The notes below the pieces were generated by a model that was not told the origin of the DNA, searched no databases, and saw only the letters and a program-made list of their open reading frames with translations. A DNA stretch of 64,000 bases from Odoribacter sp. AF15-53 (GTDB lineage: Bacteria > Bacteroidota > Bacteroidia > Bacteroidales > Marinifilaceae), in NCBI RefSeq assembly GCF_003479425.1, contig NZ_QUHC01000002.1:124001-188000 (forward strand). The letters are read 5' to 3'. Made by a program: the position numbers and the translations under genes. This document shows positions 63,020-64,000 of this stretch, one piece after another. Positions within the stretch are counted from its first letter, which is position 1, and each line of letters starts with the position of its first letter.

Positions 63020-64000
63020 TCAAATAAAGTCAATTTTAACAATATAAGCATCATCATAACGTTTGATAACATCCTCCAATTTCCGCTGAGCTGCTTTCAA
63101 TTTCTTGTAACTATCAATGATATAAAGATACTTATCCTTGTATTTAACCTCTTTCACCCCAGGATTTTGCATGTAAATCTCCGAATTCATGGATAATCGT
63201 TCCGGGGACTCGAAAATCACCACCCCGTACTCTTCAAGCGATGCTTTTCCCGATGAAAAATCAATCAAAGAAAGGCTGATGAAGCGCTTGGGATTATACC
63301 TGAATTCCACCAGTAAACGATTCAAATTTTCACTCGCCTGATTCAAATTATAATACAAATCATTATCATTCAAAAGAGCACCTATCGTTCCCTCTCCTCG
63401 ATTTATCTTACCCATGATCGAATCCACGGAAGCCAACATATTATCCAGACTCATTAACGTCTGGTGCAAACTGGCCCGCTTCAAAGAATCAGTTATAGCC
63501 GACACGTTGCCCAGAATATTCGAAATCTCCTCGTTATTATCTCTCAGATTCCCGGTAATACTATTTATATTTCTCAAAATAGAACTAATTCTGACCGACT
63601 CGGATTTCATCAACGTATCCAGATTTTCAGAAGCACCTTCCAAGTTACGCAACGTGCGATCAATACTCCCGAAACTATTTCCCAGATTCTTTTTCGTCTC
63701 TTCATTAAAAAGTCCCTGCACAATCACCATCACCGAATCAAGAGATCCCATCAACCGTTCCGCCTTCTGCTTCAGGGGCAACATCTGTTGACTGACCTGC
63801 TCCATAAGCCCTTGCTCCACTTGGGAGCGCAAGGTATCACCACTCACGGCAAACACGGGAGAATTACCCGGGACCAGATTAATCACCTTCGACCCCATCA
63901 AATCGGCACTCTGGATCATCGCCAAGCTATTGACCGGCAATTCCAATCCCTTGTTCACGGAAAACTTCACGAGCACCTTATCAAATCTCTCCCCGGTAAA
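63020..64000 (-). CDS. MlaD/MCE-family protein, 5' end cut by window edge
   Basis: The frame is open past the window edge (the codons before GTG 63976 read FTGERFDK), so about 327 residues are seen and the N-terminal anchor plus part of the MCE domain are missing. The visible start is the end of the MCE domain (FSVNKGLELPVNSLAMIQSA and LMGSKVINLVPG). A long helical stretch (about residues 60-235) follows, rich in Asn/Ser/Leu with a weak heptad pattern, then a short beta-rich C-terminus. MCE proteins carry lipids between membranes. The substrate is presumably phospholipid. Its partner genes would lie to the right. Confidence 0.88.
   Translation of the reverse strand, partial: FTGERFDKVLVKFSVNKGLELPVNSLAMIQSADLMGSKVINLVPGNSPVFAVSGDTLRSQVEQGLMEQVSQQMLPLKQKAERLMGSLDSVMVIVQGLFNEETKKNLGNSFGSIDRTLRNLEGASENLDTLMKSESVRISSILRNINSITGNLRDNNEEISNILGNVSAITDSLKRASLHQTLMSLDNMLASVDSIMGKINRGEGTIGALLNDNDLYYNLNQASENLNRLLVEFRYNPKRFISLSLIDFSSGKASLEEYGVVIFESPERLSMNSEIYMQNPGVKEVKYKDKYLYIIDSYKKLKAAQRKLEDVIKRYDDAYIVKIDFI

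Overview
The window comes from a Bacteroidota chromosome. It has four SusC/SusD outer-membrane pairs, several promoters of the Bacteroidota type (-33 TTTG or TTG, 19 nt, -7 TAnnTTTG), FecR-type anti-sigma factors with ECF sigma factors, and AT-rich intergenic DNA. A member of Bacteroidales, perhaps Odoribacteraceae (Butyricimonas/Odoribacter), is my inference; nothing here fixes the genus.

Bases 1-32,673 hold three consecutive loci on the minus strand, each ordered ECF sigma, FecR anti-sigma, STN-containing SusC, SusD, accessory genes. Locus 3 (32,562 to 18,858) adds a small TlpA-type thioredoxin between sigma and fecR, then DUF4843 and PKD-like lipoproteins and three more TlpA-like proteins. 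Locus 2 (18,719 to 6,475) adds one unrecognised lipoprotein and three large TlpA-like proteins. Locus 1 (6,289 to 1) runs off the left edge inside susD. There are seven thioredoxin-fold proteins and no recognisable glycoside hydrolase, lyase or sulfatase. I read these loci as import systems for a non-glycan substrate, possibly disulfide-containing peptides (inference). Locus 4 (53,372-60,197, plus strand) is a minimal sigma-FecR-SusC-SusD set with no accessory gene.

The four loci share non-coding features. A terminator-like hairpin pointing antisense to the operon lies between fecR and susC in all four, 50-75 nt from a TAnnTTTG-like box (imperfect in locus 4) on the antisense strand at the susC start codon. 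This is what a cis-antisense sRNA would look like. A TTGTCA element lies 45-47 nt upstream of fecR in loci 2-4 and about 25 nt upstream in locus 1. The locus 1 SusC is a mosaic: its signalling N-terminus and its FecR resemble locus 2, while its plug, barrel and SusD resemble locus 3.

Between locus 3 and the DUF3788 gene lies a 292-bp non-autonomous insertion with 17-bp imperfect inverted ends and a TTA target duplication. Bases 33,030-53,207 are mostly housekeeping or envelope genes: DUF3788, a tripartite RND efflux operon, CorA, an exonuclease/endonuclease/phosphatase-family protein behind a hybrid histidine kinase, an AhpD-like protein, RseP, Dxr, an M23 peptidase, an MscS channel and an M16 peptidase. 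A low-complexity dispersed repeat occupies three of the gaps. After locus 4 come tRNA-Lys(UUU), an IMPACT/YigZ protein, DnaA, and an MCE/MlaD protein cut by the right edge.
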